The position numbers and the translations under genes were made by a program. From assembly GCA_003194525.1 (NCBI GenBank), contig NBIV01000274.1:33928-97927 (forward strand): a DNA stretch of 64,000 bases, in the 5' to 3' direction. Origin of the DNA: Gracilariopsis chorda. Lineage: Eukaryota; Rhodophyta; Florideophyceae; Gracilariales; Gracilariaceae. Numbering within the stretch: position 1 is the stretch's first letter; every line of letters starts with the position of its first letter. Shown in pieces: positions 22,644 to 33,301 of the stretch. The notes below the pieces were generated by a model. The model was not told the origin of the DNA, searched no databases, and saw only the letters and a list, made by a program, of their open reading frames with translations.

Positions 22644-25600
22644 ATGACTACCTCCAACTACGGTTTTGTCGCTGTCATTCAACCCCCGCAACTGAAATCT
22701 GTAGATCAACCGGCCCTGATCAAATTTGAGACGGCCGTTGCTGCATACAGAGCCAAAGTCGAAGACGTGAACAACGATCGCGATGAAGATGCTAAATTAG
22801 CAGTTGCCACGGTAAAGGATTGTGTGGAACCAAATGCATAACACGCCTTATGTGTTATGGGCGACATCGAAGCTGCTGAAACTCTTGAAGAGGCTACTGT
22901 GGACAAAGTACAAGCTTGGTTTGCAAGAGCTTCTGGCTCATCCCCGAAAGACCTCGCTGAGCGTATCGATGCTGCACTTCGCAAAGTCTCCTTCAAACTG
23001 AGCAACGAAGACCCTGCTGGTAGTGTATCAAACTTTATTATTTCAGTGATTACTGGGTTAGACCAGAACAACGCTTCAGAAATATTGAAGGACACTGACC
23101 TGGCAAAGAAGTTTCTTGATCGCCTTTTTGGGAAGTTCCAACCCGACGTACTGCAGGAACGCATTTAAATGATGAGGAGGGCATGGAAAAAAGAACAGCT
23201 TGCGAGTCTCAAGCTCTTCAGAGATGAGGTATCCAACATTGCTCTCGAATTTGTCCTGACGGAAAAAGCACGAGCACATTTTAACCCACGTAAAAGCCGT
23301 AGTTTTCGTGAACGCAGCAAAGCAAACAACAAAGGTGTTGGTACCGGAATCCCGGAGATGACACCTAACGCAGATCCTGCCGTGTCGAACCGTCGTACCA
23401 GTAAGCGGAAAGACATAGAATGGAATAAGCCGTGTCTTAATGAGTACTATGACGGTGTTCATCGTCTAAAGAACTGTCACTTTACCTCTCCCGAGAAAAA
23501 TAAAGAACTCTTCGAGAAGCATTATGGAAATAAGAAGACTAAGAAAGCCAAGACGGTTACAGGTGTATCGAACGTGAGGACAAAAGGCCCGAACGGAAAT
23601 GAAGGACGTTGCAGGGTAGCCTTGGAAGACACTGTGTTTGAAACAGTTCTTGGAGACTCTGGCGCAGATTTTAGCGCAATCGATGCGAAGAAGTTCGACA
23701 AGGTACAAGCTGCGGTTCAAGGTATCAGAGTCAAGGCTTTGCCAACTCCACTGACCCTTGAAGGGGCTTTCAAATCAAAGGGTTCTGCAATCGCCACTGC
23801 GTCCAAAACGGCACTTCTCACAGTCACTATCTTCCTTCCTGGTTCTAACATTCCTGTTAGGGTACATGGTATTGAATTCTACGTTGTAGATCGCAACATG
23901 GACGAAATACTACTTGGTCGACCTTTCCTTAACTCCATTGGATTTAACTTGAAAGACCACTTGGTCCAGATAAGGGACAGAATCCACAACAAACATTTGT
24001 TCGACATTAAAACCGAACGAATTAAACTCGCTACTGCCAAGTATCAGGGTTTGTCGTACATGGTTGCCAACGATGATCCCATCGAGTTACCGGAATGCCT
24101 GGCTGCCGGGATCGGCAAGGATAGTAAGGAGTCTATCGACAAAGCATTCATTCAAATCACCAAGGAAGCAAATTCAAACGGCATATCTCAGAAAGGATCC
24201 CAGAGGCTCGCTGAAATGCTTGAAGAATACCGCGACGTGCTTAGAATCAAACTCGGATCGGACCCACCTGTCGATGTTCTTCCGCTTAGAATCACTGCTA
24301 CTGAGAATTCTAAGCCATATAGATCTCCCCAACGTCGTTATGCACTGCAGCAACGGGATTTTATCCTCCATACGATTCGAGAATTAGAGGCCGTTGGTAC
24401 CATATAAAAAAACCCTTCCGCTCGTTGGGCCTCGCCTGCCCTTGCAGTGCCGAAGCCCGGACCTACCAAACTAAGGTTCACTGTGGATCTGCGCGGACCC
24501 AACGCACGCACCATACCGATTCAGTCCGCAATGCCACACTTTGAGTCCAAGTTCCAGGACATTTCAGGAAGCACTTGCTTCGCCAATATCGACCTAGCGC
24601 ATGGCTATTGGCAAGTATCTCTGTCTCCGGAATCACAGGAAATGATGTCGATTCAAACTCCACTCGGCGTATACTCCTCCAAACGTCTTCTAAAAGGTGG
24701 TAGTGACTCCGGAAATAACTTCCAAGCAGTATTGTCTGAAACATTCGACGGACGCGTCGACCAGATGCTTCAATAGATAGATCATCTTCTCTTCTACGCG
24801 AACAACGAAGAAGAGCTGCTCAAAAATATCCATTCTTTCCTTGTTGTCTGCAAGGAAATAGGACTCAAGATACATGCAGAGAAGTCAACTCTATTTGTAC
24901 ACCAGGTCCAGTTCTGCGGAAGGATCATTTCGGCACAAGGTATAGAGTATCATCCACGACATTTCAGCACATTGGTGTCCATGAAGACCCCCACAATGGC
25001 AAGTGAACTCCAACAGTTCGTATGCGCTACGAACTGGATGCGTAACGCAAGCCCTGCCTACGCCGAGCGAATTGCTCCCCTGCACGCTCTACTCGAGGAA
25101 TGTTATTCCAAAGTCGGTAAGAGAACCAAGCAAGCAGTTCGAAAGCTTTCCCTCAGCACCTCATGGGGCGCCACACATGACTCAGCTTTCGCTGACATCA
25201 AAGATCAATTAGCCGCTTCGGTCAAGCTTGCGTACCCAAAATTCAAGCACATCCTATGTCTCTTCACAGATGCCTCAGAGACTCACTGGGCAGCCATTCT
25301 CACCCAGGTTCTATACAAATATCGGAACAAAAGTATCGAGGAACAACCACACGAGCCTCTCTGTTTCCTTTCTGGAGCATTCTCAGTATCAGCAGTCAAC
25401 TGGTCCGTTCCAGAGAAGGAAGGCTACGCAATCGTAGAAGCAATGTGTCGATTAGACTACCTCGTTCTGGGCCATGAAGTAAATATCTTCACCGATCACG
25501 CAAATCTGATATATCTTTTCGACCCTTACGGACGCAATCCGGGAATGGCAAGGCACATAGCAAGCAAATTAATGCGTTGGGCAATCAAATTAAGCGCATT

Positions 25601-27244
25601 TAGATACGTTGTGGAGCATTTACCAGGAGAAAGAAACGTTTGGGCAGATATGTTGACCCGGTGGGCTGTGAAACCCAGTTTTGCAGTACGCGCTGTATAC
25701 GTTCCACGCGCCATGGCCTTGATGTAGGCACCCATCAATCCAGGAGTAGACTCAAATTTGACTGGCCAAATTTGAAGGACATTCGGCAGGCACAGGAACG
25801 CTCCGCCGAGTCACTGCCAACTGGGTTCACGACTACCAATGAAGGAGTTCAGAACTAGAATGGTGCCTTTTGGATCCCGAGTGATGAAGATCTACTCAAG
25901 TTGCGAATACTCATTGCAGCGCACACTGGTCATGGCGGTCATAGAGCTTTCAATGTAACTGCCACCGCAGTTAAGGCTCATTTTTACTGGAAGGGTATGG
26001 ACCATAACGTGAAGACGTTTTTTGAATCTTGCCTTCATTGCCTTTGCACACAGTCTGGTAAGATTATTCCACGTCCCCTGGGCCACGCCCTGCATGCAAA
26101 TGAACCAAATGAACTCCTGCATTTTGATTTCTGCTACATGTCTCCCGGTGAAGATGAGTTCCTGTACGTTTTAGTATTGAAGGACGATCATAGCGGATAC
26201 GTATGGCTCACACCAGCTACCAAGACCACTGCAGAAGTCGTCGCAAACGCAATGATTCAATGGTTTGCCGCTTTTGGCGTGGTACAAAAGTGGGTATCTG
26301 ATAGAGGTTCACATTTCAAGAACAAAGTTATCAGATTTTTGCAAGAGAAGACAAAGTCATCTCATCACTTTACACTCGCGTACTGTCCTTGGTCGAATGG
26401 AACGGTGGAAGTTGTGTGTCGAGAGCTGCTGAGGACATGTCGTGCGCTGCTTCCAGAATACCAACTTCCCCACAGCTGCTGGCCCAGCGTTTTGCCGGTT
26501 GTTCAGTCCGTACTCAACAATTCGTCGCTGCATCGTCTTGGGAACCGATGCCCTTTGACAGTCTTCGCAGGTCACAAACAAGACTCTCCTATGACTGCAA
26601 TCACGCGCAGGGTATGTAAGAAGACAAAAGTTCTCAACATTGATGACGTACGACGACTGCAGCTGAGACAAATTGAAGATATGCAGTGCGCATTGAACAA
26701 CATGCATAAGGATGTCGCAGTCCAATCTGGCAAGAAACGTAGACAAGCAGTCGACCATCACAATCGAAAGACTAATGTCCGTCCTATTAATTTTACCGAA
26801 GGGGACTTTGTTTTGCGCGGGGTTGAACAACGCGATCACACTCGTAAGCCGTCTTTAAAGTGGTTTGGCTCATATTGCGTCACAAAATGCCGGTCTGGAT
26901 ACATATTTCTCATCAAGTCTCTCGTGGATGGATCGACAATGAAGGTTCATGGTCTTCGTCTGAAGTTCTTTCGTAATAAGGCTTTTGAAGTCACAGAAGC
27001 CCTACTGGGCCATCTTGCGTATCAACAAGGCAAAATGATTTTAATAGATCGCTTCCTTAATCTAAGAAGGCAGAAAGGACCTACGGAAGTATTGGTAAAG
27101 TGGCGTGGTTTTACCGTCGACGAGACTGATTGGGTTCCTGTTAATTCTCTGCAACAGGACATTCCAGCTATGGTACAAGAGTACCTGACGGAAGTATCTA
27201 CAGCAGGAACTCCACGACAACGCGGTATCGCTGAACATCTCTGA
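22644..27244 (+). pseudogene. gag-pol: Gypsy Gag-Pol polyprotein with stops, one frameshift and mutated RT site
   Basis: Starts at the ATG 22644. In-frame stops at 22839, 23166, 24405 and 24774. The frame shifts near 25700-25760, where the integrase frame begins, and another stop lies at 25856. Parts seen: Gag; a degenerate knuckle (PCLNEYYDGVHRLKNC, second Cys absent); protease GDSGADFSAI with D at 23655; second protease motif LLGRPFLNS; RT motifs KLRFTVDLRGPN and NIDLAHGYWQ; the catalytic box reads YANN (24795-24806) where YxDD is required; RNase H LFTDASE; integrase zinc-binding H-H-C-C, HFDF, VSDRGSHF and TVEVVCRE; and a C-terminal chromodomain (VLVKWRGFTVDETDWVP). The YANN box alone would abolish reverse transcription. 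Confidence 0.9.
27060..27190 (+). other. Chromodomain at the integrase C-terminus
   Basis: ILIDRFLNLRRQ followed by VLVKWRGFTVDETDWVP matches the chromodomain core (VKW-G, TWEP-like). In chromoviruses this domain directs integration to particular chromatin marks. Confidence 0.8.
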
Positions 27245-27284
27245 GTAATCAAGTGTGGTTGTCACCTACATAATTACAGGGCGC

Positions 27285-27692
27285 TGTTGTATAATAAAGC
27301 CAGCGATTACGCGTCTGTCGCAGCAATAGGCTTGGAAATGTATCACGTCTACTGTCTTCTGCACAAATGCGTTCAGCATTGCGATAGAGCATACCATATT
27401 TAATTGTATTGGTTGCACGATGATAGCATTATTTAGTATCTTAAATAGCCCATGTCAGGCTGCGCAAGCTATTGTTTGGTCAATTCAGTGTCAACTGACT
27501 TGGCGGGTGCTTATAAAGGCCATTCGAATTCTCGGATGGCCACTCAGAAGAGGAGGCAACTGTCGTTGAGTGTACCCACTTTTGTTCCCCTGAGCTCGTC
27601 ACTACAGCATTCGCAACCTTTTCGTGGCATCTTTCACCGTATTGCCTGCCGTTTTCGTTCTTTTCAGAACCGTACTCCAGTACTTAACAACA
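27285..27692 (+). repeat. 3' LTR of the gypsy chromovirus
   Basis: About 408 bp. TATAAAGG at 27512-27519. Followed by the target duplication CTTGT. Confidence 0.88.
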
Positions 27693-27697
27693 CTTGT

Positions 27698-28244
27698 ATG
27701 TCACTATATATGCCAACCGACTAGTGTGCGTGTGACCTACTTGGAAGTCTAGCTACGTGTAGAACCGTTTTGTTGCACTGCGCTCTGTGTGCATGCGCCG
27801 GCGGGCGCGAGTCTCGCTATTGCTCAATGAGATCGAATGATGTATTCAGACTGCCAGCATTTACACGTTGACGCGGAGCGCACGTGGAAATGTTTGCCAC
27901 GTTGACGCGTGGACATGCTTGAATGGCACTGCACGGATATTGTTTTTTGTTGCTTTTGGGGGCCATGTTTCTAATTCGGAATACACGGTACAAAGTAGAA
28001 AAGCGCACACTCTTGTGTCACTTGTGACGTGGAGGGTAGGCCGTAAGCTTACAGTACGTGTAGCTACACGTATACCTTTAGCTTTTGAAAAACATTCGCT
28101 ATTTGTTTTATTGGAACGGCGCAACCTTCGGTCAACGCGCGCCCGAAAGTGCAGGGCAGTTTGTCTGAAAGCTGCGTCTGTTCTTTTTTTTACTGTGGTA
28201 TCCCTAGGATATAGGGATATCCCATATCCCTATAACCCTTCGGT
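27698..28244. other. Spacer between gypsy and young copia-like elements
   Basis: No convincing gene. A plus frame at 27868-28290 (about 140 codons, first codon not ATG) overlaps a minus frame and has no motif. A run of related half-palindromes built on ATAGGGATATCCC lies at about 28205-28232. Confidence 0.4.
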
Positions 28245-28249
28245 ACAGT

Positions 28250-28519
28250 TGTCAATGAACGATCAGTCATATCGCTCATTGTTATCGTAGGGTTATGCTA
28301 CCGCGTCTGTGTTGGGCGCTGGTCACAATCAGCACACTGCTGGGGTTCCGCTTGCTCCTCCGGTCCCCTACTCTGTTTACTCGGCCAGTCGCTCGGCCTT
28401 TATGCTCTCTTCTGTGCCCGTTCGCTTGGGCGCTTGTGCCATGCTGACAATTGCTAATTGTCTCTCTAGGCCGTTCGGGCTCGCGCTCATTTGCAATTTC
28501 AGCTTATTGCACATTCACA
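28250..28519 (-). repeat. 3' LTR of the young copia-like element
   Basis: 270 bp. The minus strand runs TGTGAATG...CATTGACA. Identical to the 5' LTR as far as I can see. Confidence 0.93.
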
Positions 28520-28553
28520 TACCCCCCAGTTGCGGTAAACTCTTATCGCAACT
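28520..28553 (-). promoter_or_regulatory. Polypurine tract with hairpin at the pol stop
   Basis: ACTGGGGGGTA on the minus strand abuts the 3' LTR. Directly before it AGTTGCGATAA and TTACCGCAACT form a 10-of-11 stem with a 4-base loop at 28528-28553, starting at the pol stop codon. Confidence 0.6.
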
Positions 28554-31500
28554 AATTCCATGTCTTACTGTTAAGGCTAAACGTTCTATGGTCTGGTAGC
28601 AATAACATTCCAGTAGCTGCAACACGATTCAACAACTTGTGCATAAAGCGATTGTGTTTCGTCAGTGCGTCGGCGATGTTAACTTTGCCCTGAATCCATC
28701 GTAGTGTGTCTAGCTCCCGGGATTCAAACGAATCTCTGATACGTTGTACAGTCTGACGGAGTCTGTATTCTTTGCTCTCATGAAGTGTAGTAATCGTGTC
28801 GAAGAGACCCTTAGAATCGACGTTCAAAACGTGAGGGAACTTGTCTGATGGGAATATAGACTGCAATGTGCATTTGACGTTGAAGCCTCTGTCGTCCGCT
28901 TCCGTACATGCAATTATCTCTGCACCATATGACGAGTAGGACACACGCTTCTGTTTCATACTGGCCCAGTCAATTATATGATAGCTAGTCCCATCGCCTT
29001 CAGTCGTAGTATACCTAACACCAGTGATAAAACCTGTTTGTCCGTACTGCTGCGAGGCGGATATATTGAAAGATGCGTCCGAAAACGATACTACTTCAGC
29101 TGAGGTGATTCTTCCTTGTGGTGTTCTGAATGTTATAATCGGCCGTAGGCCGCGGAGTTCATTTAAGATCTTGTTAGCATCTACAAGATCTGCAACGGTG
29201 AGCTTAGGAATCTTCTGTTGCAACAAAGAGCCAAAATAGGACGCTTGTGGGAGCGCTCCGCAACCGAGCCAAATTAGTTCTCCTGCTAAGGTGCGATAAA
29301 GATTGACTTCATTCGAAAATGCCCTGTCGTGACTCATAGCCCTTCTATGTTTGCTGATATTTATCCTCTTGATCTCGTCCATATACTGTTGCATAGACAG
29401 TTCAATCGTGTAATCCTTGGCCTGACGAATCTGACATCCATTGAACTTAATTTCGTCGTCTAAGATCGTCTTACTTACACGAAATCTGCCGGATACCATC
29501 TGAGAGAACTCTTTCATGTCTTTAACGTTGCCACAAATCAGTAGGTCGTCCGTTAGCTTGGCAATCATGAGTCGAATGTCTCCTTTCTCTGTTCGCTTAA
29601 TATATAATTGGCTCACTCCGAACGCGCGTTGGAATCCTGCGATATGTATCAGCCAGTGCTCGATTACCATTGCCCACTGTCTTCCTGCTTCGCTGATGCC
29701 GTACGGAAGTTTAAGTAACTTCCACAAGCTACCACGCCTGCCTGTCCACTCCCGAGGTGGTCGTACATACAGTTCGCGCTTGATTGGTCCGCTTTGAAGA
29801 TAAGCTCCTTTGATATCAATACATCCAATCCGAAATTGTAGTATTGTCGCAAAGGACAGAAGAATGCGTATGATATCGAACTGTGCGTTGGCAGAGTCAT
29901 TTCTAATGTTACCTTTTTCCTTGTCGCGATTACCGTGAGGGCAGAGTCTGGCCTTCATACGTTTGCGGTTCTTCTCTTCGTTTTTGACTTTGTACACGAC
30001 GTGCGAATTTATCACATTGGCATTACGAGGAACTGTATGTTCGTCGACTTCAACATAAGCCCCCTTCCACGCCGTTTCCAGTTCTTCGTCTACTGCTTTA
30101 TCCAATATCCATGACGGCGCGCAATCCATTCTATTTCGTGTAACCTGTGAACTTCCTATGACGTCGTATATCTGTGTCAACACGTCCTGCTCGTTGGTTG
30201 TAAGGTCAGTATTCTGCGCGGCCGGTGGACCCTGCGCTGAGGTTTGACCAATATCCCGAGATGGGTCTCCACGTATGGTCCCGACGAAGAATGATGAGCG
30301 TGTTTCTGGACCTACTTCGTCTTTGAGTTCATTGTCTTCCGGGCCGAACACATCCAGCATTATCTGTTCGCTCTCTGAGGACTCCGGCTGCTCTTCCTCT
30401 TCGTGTGGGGTGTCGGGGAGATTATCTGCGAGGATATCTTCTAGGACGCCAGTCTGTAGGTCTTCGGCTAATTGTCCTTCAGGCACAAGCCTGACATGCT
30501 CGTATGCTACCTTCATGGGTGGTCCACGGTCTGACCGTCTGCATTTGACATAAAACGGAGTGGCTCCAACGACTTTGGCTTTCACCCATCGGACTGGGTC
30601 GTTTTGCTTGGACGTGTTGTAGTATACCCAGATATATGTTCCAGACTTCAGTGCGTGGGGGGGGATCAGGTGATTGTTGTGTGCTTTGAGGACCTTTTGC
30701 AAGGCACGTGTGGCTGCTGTGCGCTTGTGTGCCATCAACAATTCCTCAGGAACGTCGGTAGATGGTAATCCTAGAATGGAAGGGGAGTATCCTCTAGCCA
30801 GCTGAAATGCGCTCAGGACAGAATTGCCATGGAAGAGATTAGTTAAAAAGGACGCACGCGCGATGATCGTCGCTGGCGAAGCTGTGGTATTTTCCTTGAC
30901 TATGCGGGAGAGAATTGATTTGAATAGGCCATTATTTCGTTCTACCTTTCCGTTCTTGGATGATGATCTGGCGGGTCGGTCTTCGACGTCAATTCCATGT
31001 GATGAAAGCAGCTTCTTGAGGACGGAGTTCGTAAATTCTGGATCTGCGCTGAAGTACTTCGGGGCACCGTGGTGGTATATCCATTCCGACTCCAGCTTGT
31101 TAGACAACTCAACTGCGTTTCTTCTAGGGACGATTGTACGTTCACCGTAGTTGGTTCCTAGGTCGATGATGTTCAGGACTTCATATTTGTCGCCATCGAC
31201 GTATACTACTACAAAATCTGCTTGGACTGACTGATTGAATGCTTCATTAATGTGCGTCAGGGATATCTTCTTCTTCGGAATCGGGCGCCCTGTCGAGGCG
31301 CAGATATCGCATGCACCATGTACATCATCGCATGTCTCAGACAATGTATCGCTCAGCATGTGTGCATCTTTTAACAGCGTTTTCATTTCGTCTGCCGTAG
31401 CGTGCGTAAAACGGTGAATCTTCTTGATTGCAGTCTTGTCCAAGTTTCTACCGCGGTTGCCCATAAGAGTACGCATCGTTGACGAATTATGTGGTACGAG

Positions 31501-31926
31501 TTCCACACGTAGCCGTTCATTCCCATTCCCGTCGTTCGCAATATAGGTGTAGAAAACACGTTGCACTGTATCCATTGGCCGCTTGAAGCGTATCACAGTT
31601 GGACGTTCCCGGTTAAGCGTGTCAGAGAATCGCTTAACATCAAGGCCGATGAGCAGTGGGGATGAGCCATGTACCAGGTCGAAATTGATAGCTGTTGGCC
31701 TTCCATTTATATCATTAACGACAAGGATCCATGAACATACAATCGGTCGAGCGTTTGCGCCAGCAATTCCCCAGCCGTGAAGGTAATGGTCTCGAGGAGG
31801 GTCAAGTGACAACGATATACCGAGTGCGTCACAGAGTGCCGCAGCTTCTTCCAAACCTCCTGTTGATGTCGGTGCTCCTTCGTCCAGAATCGGGTTGAGA
31901 TCAGCGCGGAGCCTTGCGGATCTCAC
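28552..31926 (-). CDS. pol: Copia-type Pol: protease, integrase, RT, RNase H
   Basis: 1,124 codons from the first codon of the -1 frame overlap (GTG; no ATG) to TAG. Protease site near residues 14-19 reads LDEGAP instead of the usual D-[ST]-G-A, with LLIGLD as second motif. Integrase: H-H-C-C region (IHRFTHATADEM ... CDIC), Asp motifs QADFVVVY and FSADPEF, and Glu in NGKVERNNG. Reverse transcriptase: CIDIKGAYLQSG and the catalytic box KLTDDLLICGN, so DD is present but preceded by T rather than V. RNase H: SFSDASFN, SSYGAEIIACTEA and IADALTKHN. The protein order (integrase before RT) is diagnostic for Copia. Separate gag and pol frames and the LTDD box mark a divergent lineage; an alga- or diatom-type copia clade is possible but not shown. 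Confidence 0.9.
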   Translation of the reverse strand: MRSARLRADLNPILDEGAPTSTGGLEEAAALCDALGISLSLDPPRDHYLHGWGIAGANARPIVCSWILVVNDINGRPTAINFDLVHGSSPLLIGLDVKRFSDTLNRERPTVIRFKRPMDTVQRVFYTYIANDGNGNERLRVELVPHNSSTMRTLMGNRGRNLDKTAIKKIHRFTHATADEMKTLLKDAHMLSDTLSETCDDVHGACDICASTGRPIPKKKISLTHINEAFNQSVQADFVVVYVDGDKYEVLNIIDLGTNYGERTIVPRRNAVELSNKLESEWIYHHGAPKYFSADPEFTNSVLKKLLSSHGIDVEDRPARSSSKNGKVERNNGLFKSILSRIVKENTTASPATIIARASFLTNLFHGNSVLSAFQLARGYSPSILGLPSTDVPEELLMAHKRTAATRALQKVLKAHNNHLIPPHALKSGTYIWVYYNTSKQNDPVRWVKAKVVGATPFYVKCRRSDRGPPMKVAYEHVRLVPEGQLAEDLQTGVLEDILADNLPDTPHEEEEQPESSESEQIMLDVFGPEDNELKDEVGPETRSSFFVGTIRGDPSRDIGQTSAQGPPAAQNTDLTTNEQDVLTQIYDVIGSSQVTRNRMDCAPSWILDKAVDEELETAWKGAYVEVDEHTVPRNANVINSHVVYKVKNEEKNRKRMKARLCPHGNRDKEKGNIRNDSANAQFDIIRILLSFATILQFRIGCIDIKGAYLQSGPIKRELYVRPPREWTGRRGSLWKLLKLPYGISEAGRQWAMVIEHWLIHIAGFQRAFGVSQLYIKRTEKGDIRLMIAKLTDDLLICGNVKDMKEFSQMVSGRFRVSKTILDDEIKFNGCQIRQAKDYTIELSMQQYMDEIKRINISKHRRAMSHDRAFSNEVNLYRTLAGELIWLGCGALPQASYFGSLLQQKIPKLTVADLVDANKILNELRGLRPIITFRTPQGRITSAEVVSFSDASFNISASQQYGQTGFITGVRYTTTEGDGTSYHIIDWASMKQKRVSYSSYGAEIIACTEADDRGFNVKCTLQSIFPSDKFPHVLNVDSKGLFDTITTLHESKEYRLRQTVQRIRDSFESRELDTLRWIQGKVNIADALTKHNRFMHKLLNRVAATGMLLLPDHRTFSLNSKTWN

Positions 31927-33056
31927 TCCCGAAAAAGCGAAGTTGCCAGTACTTCTTCTTTCACATCTCCTGCTGGAGTATCTTCATCCTGAACTAGTGT
32001 AGGCTTTCCTGTACTAACCCGGGGCTTGCGCTTTCTCTTCATCTTCTCACGACACTCCTCACGGTCTCGATACCAGTGTCCTACTTCGCCACATGCTCTG
32101 CATTTGCTCTCTTCTTTAAGCTTCTTGATAAACTGGGATCGGCCTTGTTGAGTAGTTGTGCTACGTTTGCCAAGTAAGGATGCATGCGCATTATCCGGAT
32201 TACAGTCCACTTTGCTTTGCTGCGTGTGATCTACGTGCGAAAGATATTCTGCGGCTTTCTCCATCGTGAACATGGGAACGTTACAGGAGCGTTGATTATC
32301 AATCACGTTCATAGATTTGTTGAGTTTGGATTTCAGGGCTGCATTGTTAGAGGAGCCTTTGTCTTGATGTTCTTTCAAAAGTTCGGAAAGCAAACTTAAC
32401 TCTGACTCCTTCAATGTCACTTGAACAGATCTTATAAGAGACGGGGCGTTTGATGCAGATGTAAGTTGGAAGATAAGGGCGTTCATCGTGTCTGGCGTCA
32501 GGTGTGCATTTCGCAGCATCATCACGGCAAACTGCCTACTAGTTCCATCACTCAAGCCGGCAGTGTGGTTTGAATAACGTGCAACCGCGCCGCTAAATCT
32601 GCTGGCATACGCGGCGACAGACTCGTCGGCACTTCTCTGAAATTGCTGAATTGCGGTCAACAGGTCGACTTCTCTCTTAATCGATTCAGTTGGACTGTCT
32701 TTGGCAAGGATCATAAGAATAGACTCGACAAGCTTTTCATTGGCTTTGTCATTCGAAAACCCGTCCAGTGATATTTGTCCCAACGCTTCTGCTTTCTTCA
32801 ACAAATCTTGTGCGGTGTCATCACATGACATATATATAATATGACCAGCGCCGGCATGCAAAGCTTCCCACTTCTTGTCAATCTTTGCAAACTTTGTTAT
32901 CATTCGCATCCAGCGTCGAAGTGAGTCGCGATAACGCACTTTCGACGTGACATTAGTGATGAACTTCGGGGCGCAATTGAGGTTGGCATTTGAATTGGCA
33001 GGCACAGACCCTGCTGGGCCCATAACTGTCAATGAACGATCAGTCATATCGCTCAT
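31923..33056 (-). CDS. gag: Gag of the young copia-like element, starting inside the LTR
   Basis: 377 codons, ATG at 33054-33056 within the 5' LTR, so the first residues are encoded by the LTR and the next ones by the primer binding site. The zinc knuckle-like CRACGEVGHWYRDREEC sits near the C-terminus with H-to-C spacing longer than the usual CCHC. A basic segment (KMKRKRKPRV) follows. Gag ends in TGA at 31923; pol opens in the -1 frame and overlaps here. A T-run (CTTTTTC) about 15 bases before the stop could be a slip site. Ty1 Gag also starts in the LTR, so this is unusual but known. Confidence 0.85.
   Translation of the reverse strand: MSDMTDRSLTVMGPAGSVPANSNANLNCAPKFITNVTSKVRYRDSLRRWMRMITKFAKIDKKWEALHAGAGHIIYMSCDDTAQDLLKKAEALGQISLDGFSNDKANEKLVESILMILAKDSPTESIKREVDLLTAIQQFQRSADESVAAYASRFSGAVARYSNHTAGLSDGTSRQFAVMMLRNAHLTPDTMNALIFQLTSASNAPSLIRSVQVTLKESELSLLSELLKEHQDKGSSNNAALKSKLNKSMNVIDNQRSCNVPMFTMEKAAEYLSHVDHTQQSKVDCNPDNAHASLLGKRSTTTQQGRSQFIKKLKEESKCRACGEVGHWYRDREECREKMKRKRKPRVSTGKPTLVQDEDTPAGDVKEEVLATSLFRE
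33012..33026 (-). promoter_or_regulatory. Primer binding site for a half initiator tRNA-Met
   Basis: Directly after the 5' LTR the minus strand reads GTTATGGGCCCAGCA. That is the complement of the anticodon stem-loop of eukaryotic initiator tRNA-Met (GGGCCCAUAAC), not of its CCA end. Drosophila copia and yeast Ty5 prime from the same cleaved tRNA fragment. Confidence 0.85.
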
Positions 33057-33296
33057 TGTTATCGTAGGGTTATGCTACCGCGTCTGTGTTGGGCGCTGGT
33101 CACAATCAGCACACTGCTGGGGTTCCGCTTGCTCCTCCGGTCCCCTACTCTGTTTACTCGGCCAGTCGCTCGGCCTTTATGCTCTCTTCTGTGCCCGTTC
33201 GCTTGGGCGCTTGTGCCATGCTGACAATTGCTAATTGTCTCTCTAGGCCGTTCGGGCTCGCGCTCATTTGCAATTTCAGCTTATTGCACATTCACA
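33027..33296 (-). repeat. 5' LTR of the young copia-like element
   Basis: 270 bp. A weak TATA-like CATAAAGG lies near its middle on the minus strand. Contains the gag start codon. Confidence 0.93.
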
Positions 33297-33301
33297 ACAG
33301 T

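Larger units (their letters stand above)
22182..27692 (+). mobile_element. Ty3/gypsy chromovirus-type retrotransposon, defective
   Basis: 5.5-kb element. LTRs at 22182-22590 and 27285-27692 start with TGTTGTATAATA and end in ...ACA, flanked by the 5-bp duplication CTTGT (22177-22181 and 27693-27697). Gene order is Gag, protease, reverse transcriptase, RNase H, integrase, chromodomain. By eye the LTRs differ at about 34 of roughly 405 positions, so it is clearly older than the copia element and much older than the element at 28250. Confidence 0.9.
28250..33296 (-). mobile_element. Young, structurally complete copia-like retrotransposon
   Basis: 5.05-kb element. The two 270-bp LTRs (28250-28519 and 33027-33296) look identical base for base, and ACAGT is duplicated on both sides (28245-28249 and 33297-33301). 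Gag and Pol frames are both free of internal stops. Primer site and polypurine tract are in place. It is the best candidate here for a recently or still active element. A related relic lies at 48642-50830. Confidence 0.93.

Noticed and set aside
27868-28290. 140-codon plus frame between two retrotransposons
   Set aside because: Overlaps minus frames, runs into the LTR of the next element and lacks motifs.
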